Assembly: GCA_025201845.1 (NCBI GenBank)
Contig: MU604033.1
Span: 9,385 to 58,702, forward strand
DNA length: 49,318 nucleotides
Origin: Martensiomyces pterosporus
Lineage: Eukaryota > Kickxellomycota > Kickxellomycetes > Kickxellales > Kickxellaceae
Direction of reading: 5' to 3'
Each line of letters begins with the position of its first letter. Within the stretch, counting starts at the first letter, position 1. The notes below the pieces were generated by a model. The model saw only the letters and a program-made list of their open reading frames with translations. It was not told where the DNA came from and made no database searches. This document shows positions 16,504 to 27,548 of the stretch, in pieces. The translations under genes were made by a program, and so were the position numbers.

Positions 16504-18930
16504 TTACTCGGGCAAGTGGAAGAGGTGTCGCATAGTCGGCCGTCCATGTGGGCAGTTCCACGGATGGTCGAGCTCGCTCAGATGGCCCACAATCTTCTTC
16601 ATTTGCGACACGCTCAGCGGGTCGCCAATCATGGTGGACTTCCGACAAGCCCTCGACGCAAACATCCTGCGAGCCCTCTCACACCTGGGCATAGACTCTG
16701 GGTTAACGCAGAGCTTCCCAATGAGCTCCATCAGGTCCTCCTGGTTGAACAGCGTCTGGTCAATAAACGGCTGGCTCAACAGGCTGACGCGTCTGCCAGG
16801 CATCGCATTTTCATCCACCTTGATATGGAATCCGTTCTTCATCAGCACGTCCTTGTACTCGACAGCCACGCCCTCGTCAATCACGCTCAGCTCCAGCGTG
16901 GATGGGCGGATCAGTGGTTGTGCGGCAATGACTGATCGCTGCTGGAGCTGTTCAAAGTTGTACTTCTCGTCCGATGCGTGCTGGTCAATTATGTACATGT
17001 CGCTGTCCAAGCGCGCTATAATGAACCCGCGGTTGAACTGGCCGACAATGGACATGCGCGAAAAGTCTGTTTTGTGGATCAGCCGCGAGAGCGCTGCTGA
17101 GGCTTCCTCCTGGTCCATTACCGCAATCCCTCCTCCCTCAGCGCCGCTCGCTGCCATGAGATCTTGCCCCAGCCCAGCCTCTCTCTGCTGGCTCTTCTCC
17201 TGCTCCTGCATTCGCTGCTCCTGCCTCTGTCTCAGCCGCTCCCGCACATTCGACCAATCTTGGGCTATGTTCTGGACGCGGTTGCGGCACATGCCTATCA
17301 CCACCGTTGAGAGCTTCTTGGCTGGTGGTGGCTTCGGTGTGCTGGTGCTGGTGCTGGTGCTGGTGCCGCTGTCTGCTGCTGCCCTGCTTCCACCCTTTTT
17401 GTTGGGCATGGGTCGCTCCTGCTGCTGCTCCTGCTGCTCTCTGGGCTTGACAATAACTACATTGCTCGCCATCACCGGCTGCTCTCGTACCTGGTGGATG
17501 CGCTGTGGCTGCTTTGCCGCTGGTGGAGGATCTAGATCTGGCACCTGGTTGCTTTGCCGTTTCGCACCAGCGGCGGCAACGCCTGGCGATGCAGTGCTGC
17601 CTCGACTTTCCGCATAGGAGCACCGGATTACACCGGGCACTGAGGTTTCTGCGATCATTGGCACTGCTGCTCCCATTGCGATCCCGCTGTCTTCGCCTCG
17701 GCCAATAGACAGCGCAGCGGACTTTTCCATACTGCTGGTCTCTGTGTCTACCAAAGTGGCTTCCCGCCCTACGCCTGTGGCAAGATCAGCTGCAGCATCC
17801 GTCAGCGCAACAGTTGACTGAGTTGAAATGTCGCTGCTGTCGCGGTATAGCTGCGTTTGGACCTTGTTGACCTTGAACGTCGACTCCGACGGCTCGAACA
17901 CCTGCATCAGGGCTTCTCTGAGCGCTGCTAGCAGCTGGGTTTCGTGCCGTATCAGAATAGTACGCTTATCAGGCGTCAAATTGACATCGACAGTCTCTGC
18001 GTTGATGCCAATAGCAATGGCAAACATCGGGTGTCTAGTCGGATTATACCCGCGGTACATTTCGTTAGTGAGCTTTTTGGCCTTTGGGAAATCACAAGGC
18101 CGGCCATTCACGAAGAAATACTGCTTATCAGACCCGCTCCTCCCAGCCTCCGGCAGTGGTTTTGAGATATGCCCCTCGATGCGCAAGTCCAGGCCCTCAC
18201 AACTGTCCCCAGCGGGCGTGAAATCAAAGTGCGCAATGTGTGGCTTTGTGTGTGTGCCAAACACCGCCAGTAGCCTTGAAAGCCGTGTGCTCTGCGGCTG
18301 CGTACGTACAGCCACAGTGCTGGCGCCCTTGTTTGACTGGTTGGTCAGTGTCAGGCGCACCTGGTCGCAGATAATCGAGTACTGCTCAACCAGCCCCGCC
18401 AGACGCATGAACTCGCGCCTAATGTTCTTCTTCAAGTCCTGCAACCTGACAGGCCACTTGGCAAACAGCCCAACAAGTTGCACCGTAGTCCCGCGCTCCC
18501 TGGCCACCGGCTTCTGTGCCAGCAGCTCACCGTCCGCGCCATACTCCAGCTGCACACCCATGGGCGCTGTTTCTGCCGTGGCCGTAGTGACGACAACTGC
18601 TGAGACAGCGCACAGGGAGCTCAGGGCCTCGCCGCGGAACCCAAAGGTTGCGATGCCCTCCAAGTCCTCGAACGAGCTGATCTTGGACGTCCAGTGCTTG
18701 CGGCACAGAACCGCGTAGTCGGCGGAGGGGATTCCCTGACCGTTGTCTGTGACCACTATGGAGCTGAGCCCGCTGTCCTTCATCTTGATGTCTATCGAAG
18801 TGGCACCCGCATCAAGGCTGTTTTCCAGGAGCTCCTTGACTGCTGTCGACAGGTCGATGATGACTTGGCCTGAGCACAGCCTGTGGACCGTGTCCTTGGC
18901 TATCGGTCGCATGGCTGCAGCCCCTGACAT
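16504..18930 (-). CDS. PMS1: DNA mismatch repair MutL homologue (yeast Pms1 / human PMS2)
   Basis: The open frame extends upstream to 19197, but the natural start is the ATG at 18928-18930 (MSGAAAMRPIAKDTVHRLCSG), giving 808 residues. The N-terminal GHKL ATPase carries VKELLENSLDAGATSIDIKM, DNGQGIP and TFGFRGEALSSLCAVS. The transducer domain ends with VNLTPDKRTILI. A low-complexity linker follows (Ser-Thr repeat, Gln-rich). The C-terminal endonuclease has the metal-binding motif DQHASDEKYNFE, ARRMFASRACRKSTMIGD and the end WNCPHGRPTMRHLFHLPE. Retention of DQHA(x)2E(x)4E indicates the nicking endonuclease of MutL-alpha (with Mlh1), acting in nuclear mismatch repair. A palindromic CCACGTGG lies about 100 bp upstream (19033-19040). 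Confidence 0.96.
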   Translation of the reverse strand: MSGAAAMRPIAKDTVHRLCSGQVIIDLSTAVKELLENSLDAGATSIDIKMKDSGLSSIVVTDNGQGIPSADYAVLCRKHWTSKISSFEDLEGIATFGFRGEALSSLCAVSAVVVTTATAETAPMGVQLEYGADGELLAQKPVARERGTTVQLVGLFAKWPVRLQDLKKNIRREFMRLAGLVEQYSIICDQVRLTLTNQSNKGASTVAVRTQPQSTRLSRLLAVFGTHTKPHIAHFDFTPAGDSCEGLDLRIEGHISKPLPEAGRSGSDKQYFFVNGRPCDFPKAKKLTNEMYRGYNPTRHPMFAIAIGINAETVDVNLTPDKRTILIRHETQLLAALREALMQVFEPSESTFKVNKVQTQLYRDSSDISTQSTVALTDAAADLATGVGREATLVDTETSSMEKSAALSIGRGEDSGIAMGAAVPMIAETSVPGVIRCSYAESRGSTASPGVAAAGAKRQSNQVPDLDPPPAAKQPQRIHQVREQPVMASNVVIVKPREQQEQQQERPMPNKKGGSRAAADSGTSTSTSTSTPKPPPAKKLSTVVIGMCRNRVQNIAQDWSNVRERLRQRQEQRMQEQEKSQQREAGLGQDLMAASGAEGGGIAVMDQEEASAALSRLIHKTDFSRMSIVGQFNRGFIIARLDSDMYIIDQHASDEKYNFEQLQQRSVIAAQPLIRPSTLELSVIDEGVAVEYKDVLMKNGFHIKVDENAMPGRRVSLLSQPFIDQTLFNQEDLMELIGKLCVNPESMPRCERARRMFASRACRKSTMIGDPLSVSQMKKIVGHLSELDHPWNCPHGRPTMRHLFHLPE

Positions 18931-19320
18931 TACTGGCGTGTGTTTGATGTACCAGCCTTTATGGCTTTGAGGTTGGCAGCGTTTGATGTGCAAAGCAATA
19001 CGAATAAGCCCCACGCAGGTGTGTGATAATATCCACGTGGAAAGGAGGTGCGAGTAGAGAAAGGTAACAGGCGGCGGGTGATGGCTTGCTTTTACATGAA
19101 CTCTAATGCATAACCCGCCTGCTGCGTTCTCCAGCAGCAAACCCCCAATCCACTGGACATTATGGCCACACCCAATAGAAACAACCTGAACGTGCAACGC
19201 GGGCGATCCGCAGCCAGCACAGCCAGGAGAGGGGGAGAGACAGATGGAGATATAGAGGTATGCAGTTTAAGTAAACAAAAGATCTGAGCAGGAGAGTGGA
19301 GAAAGCATTTAGATGCTCGC
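18931..19320. other. Intergenic region, PMS1 promoter / CAP1 3' end
   Basis: This 390-bp interval lies between tandem minus-strand genes. It contains the palindrome CCACGTGG at 19033-19040. The open frame fused in phase upstream of PMS1 has no domain content and is treated as 5' flank. Confidence 0.5.
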
Positions 19321-20417
19321 CTAGTTGTCTGCGTTGCTCAGCTCGCCACCGATCTTGTAGTTTGCGATCTTCTCCCAGTCGATCTTATTGCGGGTGACGG
19401 GCAGGGTACGGCGCAAGCCCTTGAACGTCTTTTCGGCGAGCTGCCTATACCCGTCATTAATGCCCCTCTGGAAATCAGCCTCAAAGTCACCAATAGTCTT
19501 GACCAATTTGCGTGCCAACAAGGCCGGGTCCTGCTGCGAGGGCACGTCAGCAGTGAAGTCCGACTGCGTGTCAAGCTGCACGTTGCCATCCTCAAAGTAG
19601 TGGACCTTGACCTTGGCACTCCCGTTCAGGGCGCTGTTCTCTGGGCTGAACGACCACACGGCGCGCCACGACCCGTTCCAGTAGTTCGACGGCGAGAACT
19701 TGTTGCTCACCACACAAAGAACCAACGAGCCCTCGTGAGAGAACACAGTGGCAGCGCCTTCAGGGTAGTGTGCCTCGACGTATGTGTTCAGCGCCTGCTG
19801 CAGTGCCGAACGGAGCTCCTCGTTGGCGTCGGCCTCCTCGCTGACGTCTTGCGGATCGGAGGCCACTCGGCGCAGGTGGTCGAAGGAAAACACCGTGCGC
19901 GTGTTTGGGTCCAAGTACCGCGACTCACCGACCAAGTTGTAGTGCGTAATCATGACCTACACGGCGTATATGGCGGCGGACTGCACCCTTTGAGCAACAA
20001 ACAGGTATATATAAAAAAAGCAGCTTGCACCATTCACGGCTGCCGGCGTGTGTATGCATGTGGATGGGCTGGCCGAAACTTACAGTGCTGTCCCTCTCCG
20101 GGACATCAACGACCAAGAACTGCTGCATGTTGCTCTCTGCAAGCACACGCTCAATTTGCTCCTGAAGCGCCTCATCGTCGTTGACAATGCCGCGGATATC
20201 TACAAGGCGCAATTTCAGCAAGACCAGACAGAGCACATTAGAAGGCAGGCAATCCGCGTCCAAAGAGCCCAGTTGTTTTGGATTCGCCAGCTGCAGGATG
20301 GGCACATCAGCGGGAGCTGTATGGATTGCTGTTACCATTGAACACATCGTCTACCTCGCCAGGAGGGCTGTGTAAAAGGAATTTGGCTGCCTTGGCGATT
20401 TTGTCCTCCGAGTTCAT
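19321..20417 (-). CDS. CAP1: F-actin capping protein alpha subunit
   Basis: Three exons: 20336-20417 (MNSEDKIAKAAKFLLHSPPG...), 20084-20199 and 19321-19956. Introns of 136 and 127 nt use donors GTAACA and GTAAGT and acceptors TTGTAG and GTGTAG; the joined frame gives 277 residues against 286 for human CAPZA1. Conserved blocks in order: KFLLHSPPGEVDDVFNDIRG across intron 1, ITHYNLVGESRYLDPNTRT, FDHLRRVASDP, NYWNGSWRAVWSF, VHYFEDGNVQL, and LRRTLPVTRNKIDWEKIANY with the C-terminal Asn/Asp tail. With the beta subunit it forms the heterodimer that blocks barbed ends of actin filaments at cortical patches. The third-exon ORF alone would miss the N-terminal 66 residues. Confidence 0.96.
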
Positions 20418-20820
20418 GGTTCTGAAAGAAAGCAGAGAAGTAGCAGTGGAAATGCGTGTCTGTGGTGAAGAGAAGAAAGCGTAGTTTTGGAGGCGGTGTT
20501 TCAACAAAAAGGAGGGCACACCGCATTAATAAAGACCAGCAGTGCGCTCCGAGCCCTTTTCACGCATGGCAATGCTCATCCCCAAACCCAGCAGGACACC
20601 AAAACAGTGCAAACGGCTGCTGCCTGCTGGTGCCTCAAAGGCAGGTCCGAGCTGGGCTGTGCCAGATGCCGATCAACGGCCCCCTTGTGGTTCGGCGAGT
20701 ATTGCTGAGCTGGCGCTTTGGCTCACGTCTTTTTTTTTCAATAGAAAGCTCGGATTCCTGAAGAGAACAACAAAATGTGGGGATTTTGAAACAATGAAAG
20801 GCAACTTTCTACGTTGACGC
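20418..20820. other. Intergenic region, CAP1 promoter / eS4 3' end
   Basis: 403 bp between tandem minus-strand genes. A T(10) run near 20732 lies about 90 bp past the eS4 stop. Nothing else is recognisable. Confidence 0.5.
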
Positions 20821-22417
20821 TTAGGCAGAGGCCTCAGCAGCCTGCTCTCTGCGGCGGTCGCGCTCCTCAGCAATGGTGAGCTTGACACCCTTGTCCTTGG
20901 GGAGGGAGATCCAGGGCTTGTTGCCGTCGCCAATGACGAAGACGTTGGACTGGCGGGTGGCGAACGAGCGGTCGAGGGCATCCTTGACGTGGACGATGTC
21001 GAAGCCGCCGTGGTGGCGCTCGCGGTGGGTGATGACACCAACGCGACCCATGTTACGGCCACCGGTGACCATGGCAACGTTGCCGATCTCGAACTTGATG
21101 AAGTCGACAATCTTGCCGGTCTCAAGGTCGATCTTGACGGAGTCGTTGACCTTGATGAGGGGGTCGGGGAAGCGGACGGTGCGGCCGTCGTGGGTGACGA
21201 CGTAGGGGATGCCACCGGCGCCGAGCTGGCAGCGGCGAACCTTGCCGAGCTTGAACTTGGCCTCCTCATCGGTGATGCGGTGGACAGTGAAACGGCCCTT
21301 GGTGTCGTAGATCAGGCGGAAGTTCTCGCCAGTCTTCTCAATGGAGATGACATCGAGGAAGCCAGTGGGGTAGGTGGAGTCAGTGCGAACCTTGCCGTCG
21401 ACCTTGACGAGACGCTGCATAAGGATGCTGCGGACCTCGCGGCCGTTAAGGGCGTACTTCAAGCGGTTGCGCAGGAAGATGACCAGGGGCAGGCACTCGC
21501 GCTGCTTGTGGGGGCCGGCAGAGGGCTTAGGGGCGTAGGTGCCGGTAAGCTTGTCCAGCATCCAGTGCTTAGGAGCGTTAAGACGCTTCATGTGCTTCTT
21601 AGGTCCGCGAGCCTAAAATACAGAAAGGGGCAGTTCACAGTGTACAAACCAGGTGCGTTAGCTCCATGTAGTTGAGGACACGCTGAGGGCCAGCGCTCAA
21701 GAAAAACGCGGCGCTTCTCACTGCAGACACATGGAAGACCTGCTTGTGCAGTGCAGGTCCATTCAAGGACCAAATTGAGGCATAGGGATGTCGTCCAGAA
21801 GAGATGAGAGAAAGGTCAGGCTGTTGTCGCGCGGGTGTTCTGTTGTTGTCGCTGTCGGTGCTTTTGCTGCCGTCGTCGGAATGCGCTTTGCGGCGAAGAT
21901 GGGCCTCGTACTAGGAAATACCTGAGATGAGAGAAAGGTCAGGCTGTTGTCGCGCGGGTGTTCTGTTGTTGTCGCTGTCGGTGCTTTTGCTGCCGTCGTC
22001 GGAATGCGCTTTGCGGCGAAGATGGGCCTCGTACTAGGAAATACCTGGCGCGTTTGCCATGGCCCAATCTTCTGCCTCGCAGCAACGAGAAGCAATAGAC
22101 CACAACCACGCTGTTTCCAAAAAGCGCACTCAAATGAGCACACTGTCCAGGGTGAATGAGCCCAGCCCTCATGCACGAAATTTGGCGAAGCCCGCGCAGC
22201 CACAAGCACCCCAGCACGGGCGCCTCCAAACAACGTGCGAATGGATTCGAGTCCGCCCGTCTCTCCGCGCGTATCCCTCCCCAATCCATCTGCGGTGCAT
22301 CCATCCATCCTCGCTGCCACGTCGCATCCATCAGCCCTCTCCCATTTCTCTCACTCCCTCTGGCCGCGTATCCAATGCGCACCAGCAGCCCAGCAGCATC
22401 AGTTCGATCTTTACCAT
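20821..22417 (-). CDS. RPS4: 40S ribosomal protein eS4
   Basis: Exon 2 (20821-21612) starts immediately after a TTTTAG acceptor with [20 protein letters not shown], lacking only the initiator Met of the universal MARGPKKH start. The best exon 1 is the single ATG at 22415-22417, followed directly by donor GTAAAG, giving an 802-nt intron and a 264-residue protein (human 263). The S4-like RNA-binding part ([40 protein letters not shown]) and the central eS4 domain with the KOW-like [16 protein letters not shown] are complete. A start codon alone in exon 1 with a long first intron is common in fungal ribosomal protein genes, but other ATG-GT positions in the interval cannot be wholly excluded. 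The intron holds an exact 123-bp tandem duplication. Confidence 0.93.
21613..22414 (-). other. Long first intron of eS4 (predicted)
   Basis: The 802-nt intron runs from ATG|GTAAAG to TGTATTTTAG|GCTCGC. It is the longest intron in the window. It carries the 123-bp tandem duplication, but I found no convincing box C/D snoRNA in it. Confidence 0.65.
21801..22047. repeat. Perfect 123-bp tandem duplication (2 copies)
   Basis: Copy 1 is 21801-21923 and copy 2 is 21924-22046, with one further matching base; the copies are identical. On the minus strand each copy contains AGGTATTTCC, and the junction reads CATCTCAG|GTATTT, resembling an abutted 3' and 5' splice site. Confidence 0.97.
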
Positions 22418-23198
22418 GTTGTGCTTAGTATTCCAAAATGTAAGAACCTCGGCGAAAAGAGAGAGATCACTCGGCAGCGTGAGGCACAGCACTATCACAT
22501 CCCCTTTCTGCGCCAAACAATTTTTCGCCTCAGCCTGCACACAGTGCCTCTGCTGCCTGCCTCTGCTGTGTTTTGGCTGGCGCTGCTCCTTGGGCGCTGG
22601 AATGAACCACAGGCTGCAGTGATCATGATCGCAGCTGATCAATCGGCGGATTAAAATGCCTGCATAGCGACGATGCATGCCTCCTGCTTGCCGGCTCCAA
22701 CAAGCAGCGGCGCCGGTTAGAGGCATCCAGATGTTGTGGGACGCTTCTATTGGGTCGATGTCAGCAGCGAGGAACCTCAATGATCTTCAATCCTGGGACC
22801 ACGTTTCCGAGAGGAAGGAAACTGGGTTCTTGATGCTTAGACAGAGCGCGCATAAGGGCAGCAGATATCATGATCGAGTGGCAGAGAAATCAGAGTGGCT
22901 GGCACTGCCCGGCCAGCACTGTGGACATGGATTATGACTAGGACGCAGGCTCCCGCCGTTCTGCAAGCTCCCTTTCTTCCTCGCTGGCCCTCTCTGCATC
23001 CGCCTTTTTTTCGCCTGAAAAACAAGGAAATATACCGCCCTCTCGCTAGTTTGTGTACTTTTAATCCTTTACTCCTGCTGCTACTGCTCTTCTGCGGCTC
23101 GACGCTACTTGCTGTTAGCTAAGCGCGCGAACACTGCCTTCTACGCCTCTGTGTCCACGTATATTTGCGTTGGTCTTCGTTTCTGATACTTGGCACTA
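22418..23198. promoter_or_regulatory. Divergent promoter region, eS4 (-) and ALG5 (+)
   Basis: 781 bp between start codons. The ALG5 side (about 22970-23190) is pyrimidine-rich. No ORF here shows family features. Confidence 0.5.
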
Positions 23199-24332
23199 AT
23201 GGAATTGCCACAGCTGCTTCTCTCGCTGCTCGCATTCGGTGTAGTCGCCGCGGTTGCGTGCTCTGTAAGTACAGACAGTGGCCCTAATTAGCTCTGCAAT
23301 TCTCCTTCGCTTTGGCTGCCTGTACGGGAAATAGACGGCCAGTGTGCCCAGTGCGCTCTTGCCTTTATAGGTGCGGCTTTTGTGCGCTAAATACTTCTCT
23401 TGGTTTCCTCTGGCATGCCGTAGGTGCTGGTGGTGCGTTTCAAAAGTCCAAAACCTCGGGCCCGTGAGGAGAGCGAGAACTACTACATAGGCATTGACGA
23501 GAAGCAAGAGCGGCAAAGACTAGGCGATTTGAATGATGAAGCAACGGTGGAGCTATCCATCATTGTGCCGGCATATAACGAGGAGGAGCGGTTACCTGTG
23601 CTGCTCAACGACGTGCACGACTATGTGACTCAGCGGCGAACCAGGGACAAGGGATTCACATTCGAATTAGTGATAATGGATGATGGCAGCAAGGACAAGA
23701 CATCCGAAGTGGCCATGGAGTTTGCGCGCATCCACGGCATCAAGGAGATGAAGATAGTGCGGCATGTCATCAACCGCGGTAAGGGCGGAGCCGTCACTCA
23801 GGGCATTCTGTGCTCACGGGGCAAGTACCTGATGTTCTGCGATGCCGATGGCGCTACCAGATTCAGCGATATTGACGCTTTGCTGAGCGAGGCGCAAAAG
23901 TGCGAGCGAGACGGCCTATCGATTGCCATTGGATCGAGGAACAACCAGGCATTATCTGGGACGGTCGTCGAGCGCAGCCACGTGCGGGCGTTCCTGCAGT
24001 GGGGATTCCACACCTACGTCACGATCTTGGGGGTGCGTGGTGTGCGCGATACTCAGTGCGGGTTCAAGCTGTTTAGTCGGCGCGCGGCGCGCTTGATCTT
24101 CCCCAACATGCACGTGGAGAGATTCATCTTTGATATTGAGATCCTGCTTTTGGCTCGGTACCAGAACATACCTGTGGCGGAAGTGCCTGTCAACTGGCAC
24201 GAGGTCGCGGGCAGCAAAATGTCGATTGTGAGGGATTCGGTGCAGATGGCATTGGATCTGCTGGCTGTCCGCCTCAACTACCTGCTCGGCAACTGGAAGT
24301 TCACACGCGACGCTAGCATCAAGCCAGAGTAG
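23199..24332 (+). CDS. ALG5: Dolichyl-phosphate beta-glucosyltransferase
   Basis: Two exons: 23199-23264 (MELPQLLLSLLAFGVVAAVA, a signal-anchor helix) and 23424-24332, with a 159-nt intron (donor GTAAGT, acceptor CCGTAG), phase 0, 324 residues (yeast Alg5 is 334). The GT2 fold shows VELSIIVPAYNEEERLPVLL, VIMDDGSKDKTSEVA, RHVINRGKGGAVTQG, a DxD motif in MFCDADGATRFSD, then RDTQCGFKLFSRRAARLIFP and EVPVNWHEVAGSKMSIVRDS. It makes dolichyl-phosphate glucose from UDP-glucose at the ER membrane, the donor for the three terminal glucoses of the N-glycan precursor. A candidate poly(A) signal AATAAA lies at 24463-24468. Confidence 0.97.
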
Positions 24333-25248
24333 AAAAAACACTTGCTAAAAATGCCCATTCCTTGTGCTGCCTTTGCGCAAACACCTGCGGAGCGTGGACC
24401 AGCTGCTGGGCCACATGCTCTCTCACTTCTGTCTTGCTTCGCTGTTCAAGCACCCATCACCTAATAAACCACAACCAGAACTAAATGCTAAGCTCGGAAA
24501 GGGTGTGGATCTTAATCTTGGCGGAGGAAGAGCCGGAAAGCCATTGCTGTAATGTGGAGCGCGAGTTCTCGCAGGAGGAAGCCCGAGAAGGCGCGGATAT
24601 TTTCAACCAAGCACAGCGACGCGCCTCTAGCTCACCAAGGGCAGCAGATCGACACGGTACCATATTACCCCTCCTCTTCGATACCAGCTGCAGCAGTGGA
24701 AGCCGCTGTTGGGTGCGGGCAAAAATGCTATGGATGTGTGGGGAGAGCGCGCGGTTTACCGCGGCAATAAAATATCCACCATGCTCTGCCTGGCGCTTCC
24801 ATTTTTCCTCCATGCTGGAAGTTACAGCCTGACTTGGTTCGGATCGGCTTTTGCTGTGCGGTGAAAATGCGTTGGGCCAGCGGTGTAGGCAGCAGCGGCT
24901 GTGGCTGGCGGAGCAAGGTGGGAAACTCAGCAGCCTCAGGCGCCCCAAGCCAGGATAATTGCTGCTGCTGCTGCTGGACTGCTGGCTGGGTGCCAAAACG
25001 CTCCCTCGCGCACCATGTAGTGTGGAAGGAGCAGGGAAAATTTTTAAAGCGCAACATGCGGAGCATGCTGGCTGGTATTTGTGTATGGTAATAAAGAATG
25101 GGTGCTGCCCTCCCTCTTTGGCAGCCTCAGCCATTTCCACTCGGTCCTCCTCTCCTCCACACACATTCCTGCTGCCTCTTGTCGCTTGATTACCAGCACA
25201 CATTTTTCCTTCTGCGTTCCAATTCCCAAGCACAACTAAATACCGAAA
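24333..25248. other. Intergenic region, ALG5 / PDC-E2
   Basis: 916 bp between two plus-strand genes. AATAAA at 24463-24468 may end ALG5 transcripts; a CTG run lies near 24961. A 250-codon minus-strand ORF (24481-25233) has no recognisable domain, and its Ser run comes from the CTG repeat. It is not annotated. Confidence 0.5.
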
Positions 25249-27548
25249 ATGTCTGCTGCCTCAAAGTCCTCTCAGGTTGCTCGCCTTCTGTCGCGCTCGG
25301 CCAAGCTCGCGACTCCCGCGACTGCTCGCATGGCCGCCCGCGCCTCTGCGCGCCATATCAGCACTTCTCGGTAAGCAGCCCGCTTCGCATTCGCTCAATC
25401 ACACGCACATTGCTGCCTGCACTTGCAATTTCTGTCTCCAGTGTGGTTCGGCTATGGCGTCTTTGGTGGCCTGCTCCTCTACCCCTTTCCTTTGCTTGCT
25501 CCGGGTAGGGGGGAGGTGGCCAACGCCACTTGTCTTATCTCTTGTCAAGGGGCTGTTTGCATGCAAGTGCAGATGGCCTCTCGCCTCATAGCGAGCTAAG
25601 GAGCTGGCGCACTAGCGATTCAGTAGCAGCTACTGATGCCTGCTGCTGCTGGCCTCGCCCCGACAGGACGGCCTTTTCGCTCTCTTGCGGCAAAGCTATC
25701 TTTTTGGGTAGCACATCCACACTCCCGCCCCTTCTGCTTGCCTGGTTTTTCTCTAGCGAGTGCCGTGCTACGTTTTGGTGGCTCTACGGTTACTCCCCCC
25801 AAAGCATCTGCTGCTGCCACTATTACAAACCTACACGCTGGACTATTGTTGTTGCTAAATGCGGAAATTCTGGTTTCGTTTGCTCGGCCTTTTTTGGTCC
25901 ACTCTGCGGGACGCCCCTCATTGTGCGTAGTGTTGCTGCTCGCTCGGCTGTCAGTCTTCGCATCAACAGGATCGCTGTCCCCGTCAGCGGCCTTGCCCGT
26001 CAGTACAGCTCCAAGAGTAAGTACGACGCTGATCTCCGCAACACTTGTGATTTTTTTGCGTTAGCAATCCCAAAGCGCCGTTTCTAGCACTCTTGTGCTG
26101 GCGCGTGCCGATCAAACTCACATTCGCTTTCACGCACTTGTGCATACAGAGGCTCTAAAGCAGCTAATACCGTGAAGTGCCGGATAATCTTTCCCTTAAA
26201 TAATATGGACCTGCGTTTAGGCTACCCTGACCATCAGATGATTGGGATGCCCGCTCTCTCGCCTACCATGACACAGGGTAACGTTGGCCAGTGGCAGAAG
26301 AAGGTCGGTGACAAGATCGAGCCCGGAGATGTCCTTGTCGAGATCGAGACCGACAAGGCGCAGATGGACTTTGAGTTCCAGGACGAGGGCTACCTCGCAA
26401 AGATCCTTTCTGAGACTGGCACCAAGGACCTCAGCATCGACTCGCCCATCGCTATCATTGTCGAGAACGAGTCGGACATCGCTGCATTCGCTGATTTCTC
26501 CCTTTCTGAGGCTAGCGTCGAGTCTCCTGCCATCGATGCCTCTGCTGATCAGGCCCCCGCCGCTGCTGCTGTTCCGGCTGCCGCTGCCCCGACTCCTGCT
26601 GCTGCTACCACTGCTGCTACTGGTGGCGACCGCATCTTTGCCAGCCCCCTGGCCAAGACCCTTGCTAAGGAGAAGGGTATTGATCTTGCTCAGATCAAGG
26701 GATCCGGCCCCCGTGGACGTATTGTTAAGTCTGACATCGAGAGCTTCACTGCCACTCAGGCTGTTGCTCCTGCCCCTGCCCCCGCTGCGCCTGCCAAGGC
26801 TGCTGCTCCCGCTGCTGCGAAGGCTGCCTCTGCTGTCCCTGCTGCTGCCTCTGCTGGCTACACCGACACCCCTGTTACCAACATGCGCAAGGTCATCGCC
26901 ACTCGTCTGACCGAGGCCAAGTCGACCATTCCCCACTACTACCTCACTCAGTCGATCAACATGGACAACGTCAACAAGCTGCGCAAGTCGCTCAACACTG
27001 CCGCCAACGGCGCCTACAAGCTTTCGGTCAACGACTTTGTCATCAAGGCTGCTGCCAGTGCCCTCCGCGATGTCCCCGATGTCAACAGCTCGTGGCAGGG
27101 AGAGTTCATCCGCCAGCACCACCACGCCGACATTGCTGTCGCTGCCGCCACCCCTGCTGGCCTCATCACCCCCATCGTCAAGACCTGCGACGCCAAGGGC
27201 CTCAAGGCCATCTCCTCCGACGTCCGCGACTTGGTCACCCGCGCTCGCGCCAACAAGCTCAAGCCTGAGGAGTTCCAGGGCGGCAGCTTCACGATCTCCA
27301 ACCTTGGCATGTACGGCATCACCTCGTTCTCGGCTATCATCAACCCTCCCCATTCTGCCATCCTTAGCGTTGGCACCACCGAGCAGCGCCTGGTTCTGGA
27401 TGAGGCCTCCGAGAAGGGATTCAAGGCCGTCGAGGTCATGTCCGTCCAGCTTTCGGCTGACCACCGGGTCGTTGATGGCGCCACTGGTGCCCAGTTCCTC
27501 AAGGCCCTCAAGGGATACCTTGAGAACCCTCTTACTCTCATTCTCTAA
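25249..27548 (+). CDS. LAT1: Pyruvate dehydrogenase complex E2, dihydrolipoamide acetyltransferase
   Basis: Three exons: 25249-25370, 25931-26016 and 26221-27548, with introns of 560 and 204 nt, donors GTAAGC and GTAAGT, and acceptors GCGTAG and GTTTAG. The joined frame gives 511 residues. Exons 1 and 2 encode an Arg/Ser/Ala-rich mitochondrial targeting sequence with ARHISTSR and GLARQYSSK. One lipoyl domain follows, with MPALSPTMTQGNVGQW and the lipoyl-lysine in EIETDKAQM (about Lys115). Next come an Ala/Pro linker, the peripheral subunit-binding domain (FASPLAKTLAKEKGIDLAQI, GSGPRGRIVKSDI), a second Ala/Pro linker, and the catalytic domain ending in LSADHRVVDGATGAQFL with the HxxxDG active-site motif. 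This is the core of the mitochondrial complex making acetyl-CoA. The ORF upstream of the third exon (from 26172) is intronic. Confidence 0.96.

Noticed and set aside
18931..19197. N-terminal extension of PMS1 in the open frame
   Set aside because: The 89 extra residues have no MutL similarity, and the canonical start MSGAAAMRPIAKDTVHRL fits the family.
21763..22320. Minus-strand ORF containing two identical 41-residue repeats
   Set aside because: It lies inside the predicted eS4 intron and reflects the 123-bp duplication; there is no other coding sign.
24481..25233. 250-codon minus-strand ORF between ALG5 and PDC-E2
   Set aside because: It has no recognisable domain, its Ser run comes from a CTG repeat, and it overlaps other random ORFs.
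26217..27464. 415-codon minus-strand ORF
   Set aside because: It is antisense to the PDC-E2 gene and results from codon bias.
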